Under the pieces are notes generated by a model, which was not told the DNA's origin, ran no database searches, and saw only the letters and a program-made list of their open reading frames with translations. DNA of 42,333 bases, taken from positions 1 through 42,333 of the forward strand of contig PMUP01000079.1 of NCBI GenBank assembly GCA_003166865.1. The letters run 5' to 3'. A program made the translations under genes and the position numbers. Source of the stretch: Bryobacterales bacterium. GTDB lineage: Bacteria; Acidobacteriota; Terriglobia; Bryobacterales; Bryobacteraceae. Positions 13,988 to 22,495 of this stretch are shown here, piece by piece (position 1 is the first letter of the stretch; each line of letters opens with the position of its first letter).

Positions 13988-14024
13988 TATATACTCCACA
14001 ACGCATATACTTGTCAAGGTATAT
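13988..14024 (-). promoter_or_regulatory. arsR promoter with palindromic operator over the -35 element
   Basis: Read on the minus strand: TTGACA (14017-14012), an 18-base spacer, then TATATA (13993-13988), a near-consensus sigma-70 promoter. The -35 lies inside a palindrome at 14024-14005: ATATACCTTG followed by ACAAGTATAT, that is, arms ATATAC and GTATAT plus TTG/CAA inner matches with one unpaired C. The position is right for autorepression by the ArsR protein. Confidence 0.7.
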
Positions 14025-14079
14025 ATTGGCAAGACCCAGGCAAGCGGCGGCCGCAGGCTGCCATGCTAGAATCCCAGCC

Positions 14080-14847
14080 ATGAAATTCCCGACCCTCACG
14101 TCGCTCGCAGCCCTGTTGGCGCTGGCCGTTGCGTCGGCGCAGCCGCGCGATCAGGCCGTCGCCGCCCTCATCGACGATCTCGTCACGGCCAATCACATCC
14201 TGGCGTCCGAAGGAATCCTGGATGGCTACGGCCACGTCAGCGTGCGCGATCCCGCGAACCCGAAGCACTATTTTCTTTCGCGCTCCCTCGCGCCAGGTTT
14301 GGTCACGGCGGCCGACATCATTGAATACGACCTCGACAGCAATCCCGCCGCCGGCGACGATCGCACGGGATATCGCGAGCGATTCATCCACGGCGAGATC
14401 TACAAAGCGCGGCCGGACGTGATGGCCGTCGTTCACGATCATTCGCCGGCCGTGATTCCGTTCAGCGTCAGCTCCGTGCCTTTGCGCGCGGTGTCGCATA
14501 TGGCGGCGTTCATCGGCGAAGGCATCCCTGTGTTCGAGATTCGCGACGTCGACGGCATGACCGACATGCTGGTATCGAACCCCAAGCGCGGGCGAGCGCT
14601 AGCCACCGTGCTCGCAAAGTTTCCGGCGGCGCTGATGCGTGGACACGGCGCGGCCGTTGTCGGCGAGTCGGTAAAAGTCGCGGTGGGCCGCGCGATTTAT
14701 CTCGATCTCAACGCCAGAGTGCAGGAGCAAGCCATGCTGCTGGGAGGCACCGTCAAGTACTTCGAGCCTGAAGAAGCCAGGAAGACTGCGCCGCAGGACG
14801 GCTTCGAGCGCGCTTGGGATGTTTGGAAGCGCAAGGCGGCCAAATGA
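14080..14847 (+). CDS. Class II aldolase/adducin family protein with signal peptide
   Basis: 255-residue class II aldolase-type protein (fuculose-phosphate aldolase fold). The zinc site is intact: HDHS (His-x-His) in VMAVVHDHSPAV, and the third histidine in MRGHGAAVV; HGEIY supplies the catalytic-site glutamate. The N-terminus (MKFPTLTSLAALLALAVASA) is a clear Sec signal peptide, which is unusual because the classical enzymes act in the cytoplasm on sugar phosphates. The ATG at 14080 is chosen because the signal starts there; the upstream extension to 14011 is unsupported. It converges with hpaI with a single base between stops. A periplasmic role on an aldol or a decarboxylation substrate is possible, unknown. 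Confidence 0.87.
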   Translation: MKFPTLTSLAALLALAVASAQPRDQAVAALIDDLVTANHILASEGILDGYGHVSVRDPANPKHYFLSRSLAPGLVTAADIIEYDLDSNPAAGDDRTGYRERFIHGEIYKARPDVMAVVHDHSPAVIPFSVSSVPLRAVSHMAAFIGEGIPVFEIRDVDGMTDMLVSNPKRGRALATVLAKFPAALMRGHGAAVVGESVKVAVGRAIYLDLNARVQEQAMLLGGTVKYFEPEEARKTAPQDGFERAWDVWKRKAAK

Positions 14848-14848
14848 C

Positions 14849-15619
14849 TTACTGCTTAAACTTGCGAGCCAGATCCTGAGTCGCGCGCATCAGCAGGTTT
14901 CCGTCCAGTCCCACGGCGACGAAGGTACACCCGAGCGACAGGTAGTGGCGCGAAAGCGTTTCGTCAGTGCTCAAGATGCCCGCCGCGCGCCCGGCCGAAC
15001 GAATGCGGCGGATGGCGTCCTCGATGGCGTGCTGCACATCGCCATGTCCAGGTTTGCCCAAGTGTCCGAGCGCCGCGGAGAGATCCGATGGCCCGATGAA
15101 AACGCCATCCACGCCCTCAACTGCCGCGATGGCATCCAGATTATCCAGTCCCAAGCGCGTCTCCACCTGCACCAACAGGCACATTTGATCGTTGGCCTCG
15201 TGCAGATAGTTCGTCACGCGGTTCCATTGCGACGCCCGCGCGAGAGCCGCCCCAACGCCGCGAATCCCGGCTGGAGGATAACGCATCGCCGCCACCAATT
15301 GCTTGGCTTGTTCGGAGCTCTCAACCATGGGCACCAGCAGCGTCTGCGCGCCGATATCCAGCAGTTGCTTGATGAGTGGAACATCACCAATAACCGGCCG
15401 CACGATGGGATGCACGGGATACGGCGCCACGGCCTGCAACTGAGCCAGGATGGATCGGACGTCGTTGGGTGCGTGCTCGCCGTCAATCAGCACCCAATCG
15501 AAGCCGGCGCCGGCGGAGATTTCCGCACAGATGGGATCTGTCAGGCCCAGCCACAAGCCGATCTGCGCGCGCTCCCCGCTCTTCAACGCGGCTTTGAAGG
15601 TGTTCTTCTTGATCTCCAT
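14849..15619 (-). CDS. hpaI: 4-hydroxy-2-oxoheptanedioate aldolase-type (HpcH/HpaI)
   Basis: 256-residue class II pyruvate aldolase of the HpcH/HpaI family, which cleaves 4-hydroxy-2-oxoheptane-1,7-dioate to pyruvate and succinic semialdehyde. Catalytic residues align with E. coli HpaI with a constant offset of four: His49 ([10 protein letters not shown]), Arg74 (IVRPV), Glu153 (VQVETRLG) and Asp179 (IGPSDLS). It is 6 bases after hpaH, the last gene of the operon. The family also includes aldolases for 2-keto-3-deoxy sugar acids (for example rhamnonate and garL types); the neighbours hpaG and hpaH favour the homoprotocatechuate-type lower pathway. Confidence 0.88.
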   Translation of the reverse strand: MEIKKNTFKAALKSGERAQIGLWLGLTDPICAEISAGAGFDWVLIDGEHAPNDVRSILAQLQAVAPYPVHPIVRPVIGDVPLIKQLLDIGAQTLLVPMVESSEQAKQLVAAMRYPPAGIRGVGAALARASQWNRVTNYLHEANDQMCLLVQVETRLGLDNLDAIAAVEGVDGVFIGPSDLSAALGHLGKPGHGDVQHAIEDAIRRIRSAGRAAGILSTDETLSRHYLSLGCTFVAVGLDGNLLMRATQDLARKFKQ

Positions 15620-15625
15620 GAATGC

Positions 15626-16429
15626 TCACTCAAAGTGACACGAGATGCACCCGAACGCTCCATAATCGATGTGGAACGTGTCGCCGCGGCGCACGGGAAC
15701 AGGGCGCGTGAAGGACCCTCCGAGGATCACCTCGCCGGCCGCGAGGGACACTCCGTGCGGCGCAAACTTGTTCGCCAGCCACGCCACACCATTCGCCGGA
15801 TGGTTGAGCACCGCCGCCGCGACGCCCGATTCCTCGATCACTCCATTGCGATAACAAACCGCGGCTATCCAGCGCATGTCGGCATCCAGCGGACGGAACG
15901 GACGACCTCCGCAAATCAGCCCAGCGCCCGCGGCGTTGTCCGAGATCGTATCGAAAACTTTGCGCGTGGCCTTGGTCTCGGGATCCACTTGCTGGATGCG
16001 GGCATCGATAATCTCGATGGCCGGCGTGACGTATTCGGTGGCAGTCAGGACATCGAAGATGCTGCAGTTGGGACCCTGCAACGGCTTGCTCAAGACGAAG
16101 GCCAATTCAACTTCCAGGCGCGGAACGATGAAACGCTCGGCCGGAATGCTGGAGCCGTCGGCGAAGAACATGTCATCCAGCAGCACGCCGTAGTCGGGCT
16201 CATTGATGTTCGACGAGTACTGCATGGCTTTCGATGTCAAGCCGATCTTATGGCCTTGCACCACGCGGCCGGCGCCGATCTTCAGGTCGACCCAGGCTTT
16301 CTGCACCGCATAAGCGTCGTCCATCGTCATCCCGGGATGCTGGAGCGAGAGCTGGCGGATTTGTGTCCGCGCGCGTTCCGATTCGTCCAGCCGCTTGGCT
16401 GCGCCCTGAATACTGCGGTCATCCAACAT
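15626..16429 (-). CDS. hpaH: 2-oxo-hept-4-ene-1,7-dioate hydratase (HpaH-type)
   Basis: 267-residue hydratase of the FAH-related MhpD/HpaH family that adds water to 2-oxo-hept-4-ene-1,7-dioate. Seen: [39 protein letters not shown], and [11 protein letters not shown] with the Glu-x-Glu metal site, then [24 protein letters not shown]. The ATG at 16429 gives the family start ([14 protein letters not shown]) and overlaps the stop of hpaG2 by 11 bases. Members of this family also include 2-keto-4-pentenoate hydratase in other meta-cleavage pathways; the dicarboxylate assignment rests on hpaG and hpaI nearby. Confidence 0.88.
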   Translation of the reverse strand: MLDDRSIQGAAKRLDESERARTQIRQLSLQHPGMTMDDAYAVQKAWVDLKIGAGRVVQGHKIGLTSKAMQYSSNINEPDYGVLLDDMFFADGSSIPAERFIVPRLEVELAFVLSKPLQGPNCSIFDVLTATEYVTPAIEIIDARIQQVDPETKATRKVFDTISDNAAGAGLICGGRPFRPLDADMRWIAAVCYRNGVIEESGVAAAVLNHPANGVAWLANKFAPHGVSLAAGEVILGGSFTRPVPVRRGDTFHIDYGAFGCISCHFE

Positions 16430-17177
16430 GCGTAGGCTCCTCCGGGGCGTGCCCCTCTGGCTCAGCAATGATCGTATTTTTTAAACTCCCGATGCCGTCG
16501 ATTTCGGTGATCACTTCGTCGCCTACCTGGACACCGGCCAGGCCCTCGGGTGTCCCGGTCAAGATGATATCGCCCGCTTGGAGCGTCATGAAGCCGCTCA
16601 GATACTCGATCAGCGTGGGGATATCGAAAATCATGTCGCGCGTGCAGCCTTCTTGCGTCACCCGTCCATTCACGAGCGTGCGCAGCCGCAGGTTCATTGG
16701 ATCGGGCACCTCGGCCGTGTCGACCAACCAGGGTCCCAACGGAGTCGCGAAGTCGCGACTCTTCACGCGAAAATTCGGGCGGTAGTAATTCTCCAGGTAA
16801 TCGCGAATCGCGTAATCGTTGGCGACGGTGTAACCGGCGACGTAGTTGTAAGCGTCGGCCCGCGCGACTTTGCGCGCGGTTTTGCCGATCACGACCGCGA
16901 GTTCGCACTCATAATGCATGTACGTGACGCCGCGCGGACGGCGGGTCTGGCCGAGATGTCCGCACAGGCTCTGCGGTCCTTTCAAGAAAACGAGCGGCTC
17001 CTCGGGAGGCTTAAACGCCAGCTCCTTGGCGTGGTCGGCGTAGTTCAGTCCCAGCGCGAAAATGGTTCCCGGCTGCACCGGCGGGAGCCAGACCACGGGA
17101 TGTCCAGACTCGAGGCGGGGGTCGCCCTCGATCACGTGATGGATCGCACCGGCGTAGGCTACGCGGGCGTGCTTCAT
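16419..17177 (-). CDS. hpaG2: FAH-family isomerase/decarboxylase, C-terminal-type unit (HpaG2)
   Basis: 252-residue fumarylacetoacetase-fold enzyme resembling the C-terminal half of E. coli HpaG, which decarboxylates and isomerises intermediates of homoprotocatechuate degradation to 2-oxo-hept-3-ene-dioate. Full motif set: [43 protein letters not shown] with the Glu-x-Glu metal ligands, VANDYAIRD with the Asp ligand, [13 protein letters not shown] and [14 protein letters not shown]. It overlaps hpaG1 by four bases (ATGA) upstream and hpaH by 11 bases downstream, so it is translationally coupled. Other FAH enzymes (for example fumarylpyruvate hydrolase) look similar; the call leans on context. 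Confidence 0.83.
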   Translation of the reverse strand: MKHARVAYAGAIHHVIEGDPRLESGHPVVWLPPVQPGTIFALGLNYADHAKELAFKPPEEPLVFLKGPQSLCGHLGQTRRPRGVTYMHYECELAVVIGKTARKVARADAYNYVAGYTVANDYAIRDYLENYYRPNFRVKSRDFATPLGPWLVDTAEVPDPMNLRLRTLVNGRVTQEGCTRDMIFDIPTLIEYLSGFMTLQAGDIILTGTPEGLAGVQVGDEVITEIDGIGSLKNTIIAEPEGHAPEEPTHVG

Positions 17178-17731
17178 TCCGGAACGACCTCGTTCTCGAT
17201 CGCCGGCAGACCGTCAATTTCCACTCGGACACGGTCGCCGGCGCGCGCGCGCGGTGCATCGTGTGGTTCACCGATTAACAGAATGTCGCCGGGTTGGAGA
17301 GTCAAGAACTCGCTGATATCCGCGATCAACCGATCGATAGGGCGCACCAGATCGGCAGTGTTTGCGCGGCACCGCAGTTCGCCGTTGATCGAGGTTCGAA
17401 TCTCCCTCGGGATGCGATCAGTTACCTCAGCTCCGACGACGCAGAACCCATCGCGGCAACGCTGCCGAATCGCCGGCCGGTAGTACGATTCATGCGGAAT
17501 GCTCACGTCATTGACCACGACATAGCCGGCTCCGATGACTACTCCCAGCGTACCGGCCATCTTCAATTCCTTCGCATCCGCTGGTATCCGAATCGCGGCG
17601 CCGCTGGTGTTCCAAGTGTTGCGAGGCCGGAGGTAAAGCACCGGCGCGACAGGAGGTTCGCCCAGACCTTCCAGGTCAGCGCGAAAGTTCAAAGCTACGC
17701 CGTACACCGCTCCTCCGCACGCGGGGAGCAT
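17174..17731 (-). CDS. hpaG1: FAH-family protein, N-terminal-type unit (HpaG1), with a missing internal block
   Basis: 185-residue relative of the N-terminal half of HpaG. Seen: GVALNFRADLEGLG, APVLYLRPRNTWN, KMAGTLGVVIG, VVVNDVSIPHESYYRPAIRQRCRDG and LQPGDILLIGEPHD. Compared with the adjacent hpaG2, the segment between VVIG and AGY is absent: hpaG2 has 15 extra residues there (KTARKV...YV). This is an in-frame gap of about 45 bases inside the core, so activity is uncertain. The ATG at 17731 follows the upstream CMD-family stop by 19 bases and matches the domain start; a longer frame to 17818 runs through the CMD gene. The stop overlaps the hpaG2 start. In E. coli the two units form one polypeptide; here they are separate genes. 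Confidence 0.75.
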   Translation of the reverse strand: MLPACGGAVYGVALNFRADLEGLGEPPVAPVLYLRPRNTWNTSGAAIRIPADAKELKMAGTLGVVIGAGYVVVNDVSIPHESYYRPAIRQRCRDGFCVVGAEVTDRIPREIRTSINGELRCRANTADLVRPIDRLIADISEFLTLQPGDILLIGEPHDAPRARAGDRVRVEIDGLPAIENEVVPE

Positions 17732-17750
17732 CAGCTTTTGGATTGGGTCA

Positions 17751-18128
17751 CTAGATCCCCATCTCCTTGAAAACTTCCCTGGCGATGCGGAAACTATCCA
17801 CGGCGGCAGGCACGCCACAATAGATGGCGGCTTGCAAAAACAGCTCCTGCAATTCTTCCTTGCTGACGCCGTTGGCGATTGCGCCGCGCACGTGAGCGCG
17901 GATTTGATTGGGGCGATTGAGACCGGTAAGCATCGAAAGCGTGACGATACTGCGCGTCTTACGATCCAGACCGGGCCGGCCCCAGATTTCGCCGAAGCAA
18001 TACTGATTCACCAGTTCTTCAAACGGACGGTTGAAATCATCCGCGCCCGCCCAGGCCTTGTCGGCAAGATCCGAGCCGAACATGTCGCGGCGGATATTCA
18101 TGCCCTTGTCGAACATCTGTTTTTCCAT
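17751..18128 (-). CDS. Carboxymuconolactone decarboxylase (PcaC/CMD) family protein
   Basis: 125-residue all-helical CMD-family protein. Typical blocks: GLDRKTRSIVTLSMLTGLNRP, IRAHVRGAIANGVSKEELQELFLQAAIYCGVPAAVDSFRIA. The length and the YCGVPAA ending match PcaC (gamma-carboxymuconolactone decarboxylase of the protocatechuate ortho pathway). However, the other genes of the operon belong to meta-cleavage chemistry and no pcaB or pcaD is here, so it may act on a related lactone or acid or be a peroxidatic CMD protein; there is no CxxC motif of the AhpD type. It is the first gene of the operon leading to hpaG1. Confidence 0.8.
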   Translation of the reverse strand: MEKQMFDKGMNIRRDMFGSDLADKAWAGADDFNRPFEELVNQYCFGEIWGRPGLDRKTRSIVTLSMLTGLNRPNQIRAHVRGAIANGVSKEELQELFLQAAIYCGVPAAVDSFRIAREVFKEMGI

Positions 18129-18159
18129 CGCTCAACATTATAACGGGCTGGTCGTTGTC

Positions 18160-18196
18160 ATGACGACTCTGTCTTGGTTATGACGACTCTGTCTTG
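18160..18196. repeat. 20-base tandem duplication at the end of the DUF885 gene
   Basis: ATGACGACTCTGTCTTG occurs at 18160-18176 and again at 18180-18196, a period of 20 bases. The inner copy encodes the last residues of the DUF885 protein and the stop lies at the junction, so the outer copy is extragenic. It looks like a recent local duplication. Confidence 0.85.
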
Positions 18197-19920
18197 ACGA
18201 AGTCTTCCATCACGGCTTTGCGCAGCAGGCTCGGCGGCAGCAGACCTTGCGACAGGATGAAATCGTGGAAGCGCTGGGCGTCGAACTTGGGACCCAAGGC
18301 TTTCTCGGCAGCGGAACGAATTTCGAGCAGGCGCGTGTAGCCGTCAAAATACGACGGGGCTTGGCCAGGCAGGCGGAAGGTGAAACGCTCCACTTCTTCG
18401 GTTGCGAATGCTGGCGAACAAACCACGTCCTTTTCCAAAATCTGCATGGATTGTTCGGGAGTAACCTTGCCCTGCTGCAATTCCGGATCGAGAAACGCAC
18501 GGGCGGCACGAAGCAAGCGGTAGTCCAGTGAGACCAGCTTGGCGTCGTCCGGCATGTAAGGCAGCATCATCCACTCCGAGTAGAGTCCCCAGCCTTCGGC
18601 GTTGGTGCTGTTGAATGCGAACAACGCCCGCGCCAACGAAACGCCACGTTCCACCATGGCGTCGAACTGCAGCTCATGACCCGGCCGCGCTTCATGCGCC
18701 GTGAGCGTCCAGGATGCGGCCGCGTAGTTGAAATCGTCGTACTTCAGCGTGACGCCGCCCTTGCCGGTCGTCTCCAACGGAAGCACAAACTGGCCGCGCT
18801 CGCCATGATTGTTCATGAGCGGAGGAGGCTGCATGTGAGGCGCGGGTGTCTGCGCGGTCTCCGCGGCGGTCGCCAGTCGAATGATGGCCGGACGATTTGG
18901 CAGCGTCACCAGATGCTCGCGCCGGACGATGCTCTCGATTTCCGCCAGCCGCTTTTGATAATGCGGCAGCACCTGGTCGCCCGGAATCTGATCCTTCTTC
19001 AAAGCGCTGATGACGTCGCGATAGTCGGAAGACGGCAGGTTGCGTTCCTTCGCGATCTTGGCGGCGATGGGCTGCATCTGGTTTTGCAGTTCGGTAAACG
19101 TTTGATGAGCCAGCCGCGTGAGTTCTTCGGTCGAATAGTCGATGCCGTAGTTAGCAAGCGCGATGGTGTACAACTCTGGCGGAAGCCGAAAATCGGTGCG
19201 CGCCTTGGGTAGCACTTCTTTGCGGACGAAGTCGTCATAGGATGCCAGCTGCTCCTTCAGCTTGGCGAATGCATCCTGATAACCTCGCATCTTGTACTTT
19301 TCAAGCAGCAGGCCAACCCCATTGATATAGGCATTCGTGTTTTCCAGATTCTTTTCGACTTCCGCTTTCGAAGGCCCGATGAGTCCTGGCGCTGTCAGTT
19401 TCTCGCGAAAGCGCTCTTCTGCCTGGATCGTGGCCGGTTCGTAACCCTGCATGAGGCCGGTATACTTGAGCAGGCGGACTACTGCCGCGGGACGGCGATC
19501 GGCGGTTATCTGGTCGTCCAGAAGGCTTTGTACGCCGAAGAAAATGTCGCCCGCGATATCGTTATAGGGCAGCAGATTACGCTCCGTAGCTTCCGAGGAC
19601 CGGATATCGCGATCGGCTTCTGCGATCAGGATCTCAAGATCCTGCCGCACCAGCGAATCCTTCTCCACCGCCAACCGTTTTTGCAATTCGATGCGAGCAA
19701 CTGCTGTGTCCCTGCGAAAGCGCTCGGGCTGATCGGGTGACAACGTGCTGATTTGCTCGTCCAACCCCGGCACTCCCGTTTGCGCGGCCTGCTCCGGCGA
19801 ATATCGCGCCATAATCGCGATCAACAATTGAGAGTTCTGGTTGCTCTTGTCGACCCAAGCGGGCGGGCTTTGGGCCCCCACGACCATCGCGATCAGAAGT
19901 ACAAGGAAAGTTGAGCGCAT
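18178..19920 (-). CDS. Exported DUF885 family metallopeptidase-like protein
   Basis: 580-residue DUF885 protein, a thermolysin-like zinc fold related to oligoendopeptidases. A Sec signal is present (MRSTFLVLLIAMVVGAQS). The key motif is TAHEARPGHELQF (HExxPGH, residues about 415-427 region), followed by NAEGWGLYSEWMM, which supplies the downstream zinc-ligand glutamate. The C-terminal helix block FTFRLPGQAPSYFDGYTRLLEIR is also characteristic. Members are annotated only as family proteins; peptide hydrolysis outside the cytoplasm is the likely role. It is divergent from the MBL-fold gene with only 38 bases between starts, and precedes the CMD gene by 49 bases. Confidence 0.9.
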   Translation of the reverse strand: MRSTFLVLLIAMVVGAQSPPAWVDKSNQNSQLLIAIMARYSPEQAAQTGVPGLDEQISTLSPDQPERFRRDTAVARIELQKRLAVEKDSLVRQDLEILIAEADRDIRSSEATERNLLPYNDIAGDIFFGVQSLLDDQITADRRPAAVVRLLKYTGLMQGYEPATIQAEERFREKLTAPGLIGPSKAEVEKNLENTNAYINGVGLLLEKYKMRGYQDAFAKLKEQLASYDDFVRKEVLPKARTDFRLPPELYTIALANYGIDYSTEELTRLAHQTFTELQNQMQPIAAKIAKERNLPSSDYRDVISALKKDQIPGDQVLPHYQKRLAEIESIVRREHLVTLPNRPAIIRLATAAETAQTPAPHMQPPPLMNNHGERGQFVLPLETTGKGGVTLKYDDFNYAAASWTLTAHEARPGHELQFDAMVERGVSLARALFAFNSTNAEGWGLYSEWMMLPYMPDDAKLVSLDYRLLRAARAFLDPELQQGKVTPEQSMQILEKDVVCSPAFATEEVERFTFRLPGQAPSYFDGYTRLLEIRSAAEKALGPKFDAQRFHDFILSQGLLPPSLLRKAVMEDFVKTESS

Positions 19921-19958
19921 ACCTTAGAGTATCGGGAAACTGTGATAGAGTGCCCGAC

Positions 19959-20828
19959 ATGCGCAGAACGGTCCTGGTACGTACCTCCGCAGTGGTGGCC
20001 GCGCTCGCGTGCGCTTGGCTCACCTACACGCAGAACCAGCAACCGCCGCCTATCGGCATTCAAAAGCTGAAGGACGATCTTTATGTGATCGGCGTAACGA
20101 AGGGCGTGGGTGCTGGAAACGTCGCGGTGTACGTGACCAAGGAAGGCGTGATCCTGGTGGACGACATGTTCGACCGGAATCACGATGAACTTCTGGAAAG
20201 GCTGAAATCCGTCACGGACCAGCCCATCAAGTACGTGTTGAACACGCACCAGCACGACGATCACTCGGGAGGGAATGCCAAGATGCTCGCCATCAATGCC
20301 GAGGTGATCTCGCACCGCAACGCCCGCGCCAACATGGCGCTGTTGAAACAACCAGGCCTGGCGCGCTTGACGTTCTCGGAGGAAATGGCAGTGTACTTAG
20401 GCGGGAAAGAAGTGTGCGCGCGGCACTATGGGCGCGGCCACACGGGAGGCGACGCTGTGATGTATTTTCCGGCTGCCAAGGTCATCCACACCGGCGACCT
20501 GTTTCTCACTTTCCCGCCGCAGCCGTTCATTGACTACGCCAATGGTGGAAGCGCGCTGGAATGGACCAAGACTCTCGACGAAGTCCTAAAGGTCGATTTT
20601 GACATCGCGATTCCGGGGCACGGCCCGATGTCGGGTCGCGCGGGGATTCTCAAGTTCCGGAACGAATTTCAGGCCATGCGCGACCGCATCCAAGGCATGG
20701 TCCACGCTAGCGCGAGCAAGGACGAGATCTCGAAAGTGCTGGTGAACGATTACCGCTGGGCACCGGCAGGCCTCGCGATCCAGCAAGTGGACGCGATGAT
20801 CGACGAGCTGGGAGGACCCGTTCGATGA
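19959..20828 (+). CDS. Exported metallo-beta-lactamase-fold hydrolase
   Basis: 289-residue MBL-fold protein with an N-terminal membrane-targeting stretch (TSAVVAALACAWLTYT). Metal motif: THQHDDHSGG with His97, His99, Asp101 and His102, then RGHTGGD, IHTGDLF and the last histidine in IPGHGPMS. All expected zinc ligands are visible. The layout (LYVIGVTKGVGAGNVAVYVTKEGVILVDDMF) is that of the broad hydrolase group, not of an antibiotic beta-lactamase. ATG at 19959 is taken as start because it gives the signal; the frame from 19911 would overlap the divergent gene. Its stop overlaps the CocE-like start by four bases, so the two are coupled. Substrate unknown. Confidence 0.87.
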   Translation: MRRTVLVRTSAVVAALACAWLTYTQNQQPPPIGIQKLKDDLYVIGVTKGVGAGNVAVYVTKEGVILVDDMFDRNHDELLERLKSVTDQPIKYVLNTHQHDDHSGGNAKMLAINAEVISHRNARANMALLKQPGLARLTFSEEMAVYLGGKEVCARHYGRGHTGGDAVMYFPAAKVIHTGDLFLTFPPQPFIDYANGGSALEWTKTLDEVLKVDFDIAIPGHGPMSGRAGILKFRNEFQAMRDRIQGMVHASASKDEISKVLVNDYRWAPAGLAIQQVDAMIDELGGPVR

Positions 20829-22480
20829 GTTTTGCAAGCTGGTTCGTCGGCCGCCTTTGGAAGCTTCCCGCTCCGATCACTCGCGACATCGCGGCGGAGC
20901 CGCTCCGCATCCCCATGCGCGATGGAGTCGAATTATTAGCGGACCGCCATTACCCGCGCCAGTCTGCGCAATCGCCCACCGTACTCATCCGAAGCTGTTA
21001 CGGACGTAGCGCGTTCAAGTTCATCGCGACCATCTTCGCCGAACGCGGAATGCAGGTTGTCATGCAAAGCTGCCGGGGAACGAGTGGGTCGCAGGGAACC
21101 TTTCGGCCATTCTTCGACGAACAGAATGACGGCGAGGACACGGTGGAGTGGATCGAACGCCAGCCGTGGTTCTCCGGCAAGCTCGCGCTGTGGGGCGTGA
21201 GTTACCTCGGAAATACCGCTTGGGCCGTCGCCGGGTCGAGAGTCGCGCCGAAAGTAGGCGCACTGGGCCTGCACGTTACGCTGTCTAATTTCCGCGATCA
21301 GGTCTATGCTTTTGACGGCTTCACCTTGATGAGCGGCGTCGGCTGGACCCGCATCATGCTGGAGATTGTTCGCGCTGGTGCTAGTGGGCTGAACCCTTTC
21401 GTCTCCCTGATTGGACGTTGGAAGACAAAGGCCTTGTTGGAGCGAGCGGTCGCAACCATTCCCATGCGGAAAGCTGACCGGATTCTCAGGCCGGAAGGTG
21501 CTTTCTGGTGGCAGGATTGGATGGACCACGCGGAGCCAGGTGACCCGTGGTGGGAGGCGATCGACTACGGGGCCGCGGTTCGAAGCATGCCTCCCACCGC
21601 GATGGTCACGGGCTGGTACGACATCTTCCTGCCTTTCCAGCTCCGTGATTTCGCGGCCGTTCAACGTGCTGGCCGGGATGTTCGAATCACCATCGGACCT
21701 TGGACCCACGCGGCCTTTCCTGGTTTCGCTGAATCGCTTCGCCAGAGCATAGGGCTATTTCAGGAAAGATTTGGCATCGGGCCGTCCGGATCAGCCGGGG
21801 CCAGCGGGAAGCCTCGAGTTCGCCTCCTTCTGATGGGCGCCAACGAATGGCGCGAATATCCAACCTGGCCCCCGCCAAACAGCGCTCCTAAGACTTTTTA
21901 TCTGCACCCCTCCGGGGGCATGTCCGCCGATGCGCCGGTTTCGGAAAGCCAGAGCGCCTTCGATTACGATCCCGCCCAGCCGACACCCGCATGTCATGGC
22001 CCGGCGCTCGAAGCTCGGAAGGGCTCGGGCCACATGGCGGAACTGGAACGCCGCTCGGATGTCCTGGTTTTTACGAGCGAGCCGATAGCTTCGGACGTGG
22101 ACGCGATCGGACCAGTTTCCGCCGAGATCTTCCTGCGCTCGAACACCGAGCACACGGATCTGTATCTGTGCCTGTGCGACGTAACGCCAGATGGCCGTTC
22201 AACGAACGTCTGCGATGGCTACCGGCGCATGCGCCCAGATGGCTCGCAGGGTCGCGATGCCCGCAAGGTCAACATAGAATTTTGGCCTACAGCGTACCGT
22301 TTCCGGCGTGGGCACAGGCTGCGAATCATCGTCGCCAGCGGGGCCCATCCCCGCTATGCACGCAACCCCGGCAGCGGCGAGTCTCTAGGCGACGCGACCA
22401 GCATGGTTGTCGCCCACCAGCGGATTCTTCACGGGCCGGAGCATCGGTCCGCAATCACGCTTGCGGTTGTATCCAGCTGA
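20825..22480 (+). CDS. CocE/NonD family hydrolase (peptidase S15-like)
   Basis: 551-residue CocE/NonD-type serine hydrolase, related to cocaine esterase, glutaryl-acylase and X-Pro dipeptidyl peptidase. Opening block RIPMRDGVELLADRHYP, then the RGTSGSQG loop, nucleophile elbow WGVSYLGN with Ser126, the acid in TGWYDIF, and the histidine in GPWTHA. A C-terminal jelly-roll domain is evident from about residue 350 (ASDVDAIGPVSAEIFLRS, LYLCLCDVTPDG, GHRLRIIVAS). No signal peptide, so probably cytoplasmic, unlike its coupled MBL-fold neighbour. Ester or amide substrate unknown. It converges with the MetE-like gene after 15 bases. Confidence 0.88.
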   Translation: MSFASWFVGRLWKLPAPITRDIAAEPLRIPMRDGVELLADRHYPRQSAQSPTVLIRSCYGRSAFKFIATIFAERGMQVVMQSCRGTSGSQGTFRPFFDEQNDGEDTVEWIERQPWFSGKLALWGVSYLGNTAWAVAGSRVAPKVGALGLHVTLSNFRDQVYAFDGFTLMSGVGWTRIMLEIVRAGASGLNPFVSLIGRWKTKALLERAVATIPMRKADRILRPEGAFWWQDWMDHAEPGDPWWEAIDYGAAVRSMPPTAMVTGWYDIFLPFQLRDFAAVQRAGRDVRITIGPWTHAAFPGFAESLRQSIGLFQERFGIGPSGSAGASGKPRVRLLLMGANEWREYPTWPPPNSAPKTFYLHPSGGMSADAPVSESQSAFDYDPAQPTPACHGPALEARKGSGHMAELERRSDVLVFTSEPIASDVDAIGPVSAEIFLRSNTEHTDLYLCLCDVTPDGRSTNVCDGYRRMRPDGSQGRDARKVNIEFWPTAYRFRRGHRLRIIVASGAHPRYARNPGSGESLGDATSMVVAHQRILHGPEHRSAITLAVVSS

Positions 22481-22495
22481 ACAAGTCGAAGTCCG

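Noticed and set aside
14819-16435. 538-codon plus-strand open frame
   Set aside because: Lies opposite hpaI and hpaH, which carry complete catalytic motifs; the long frame is a by-product of high GC.
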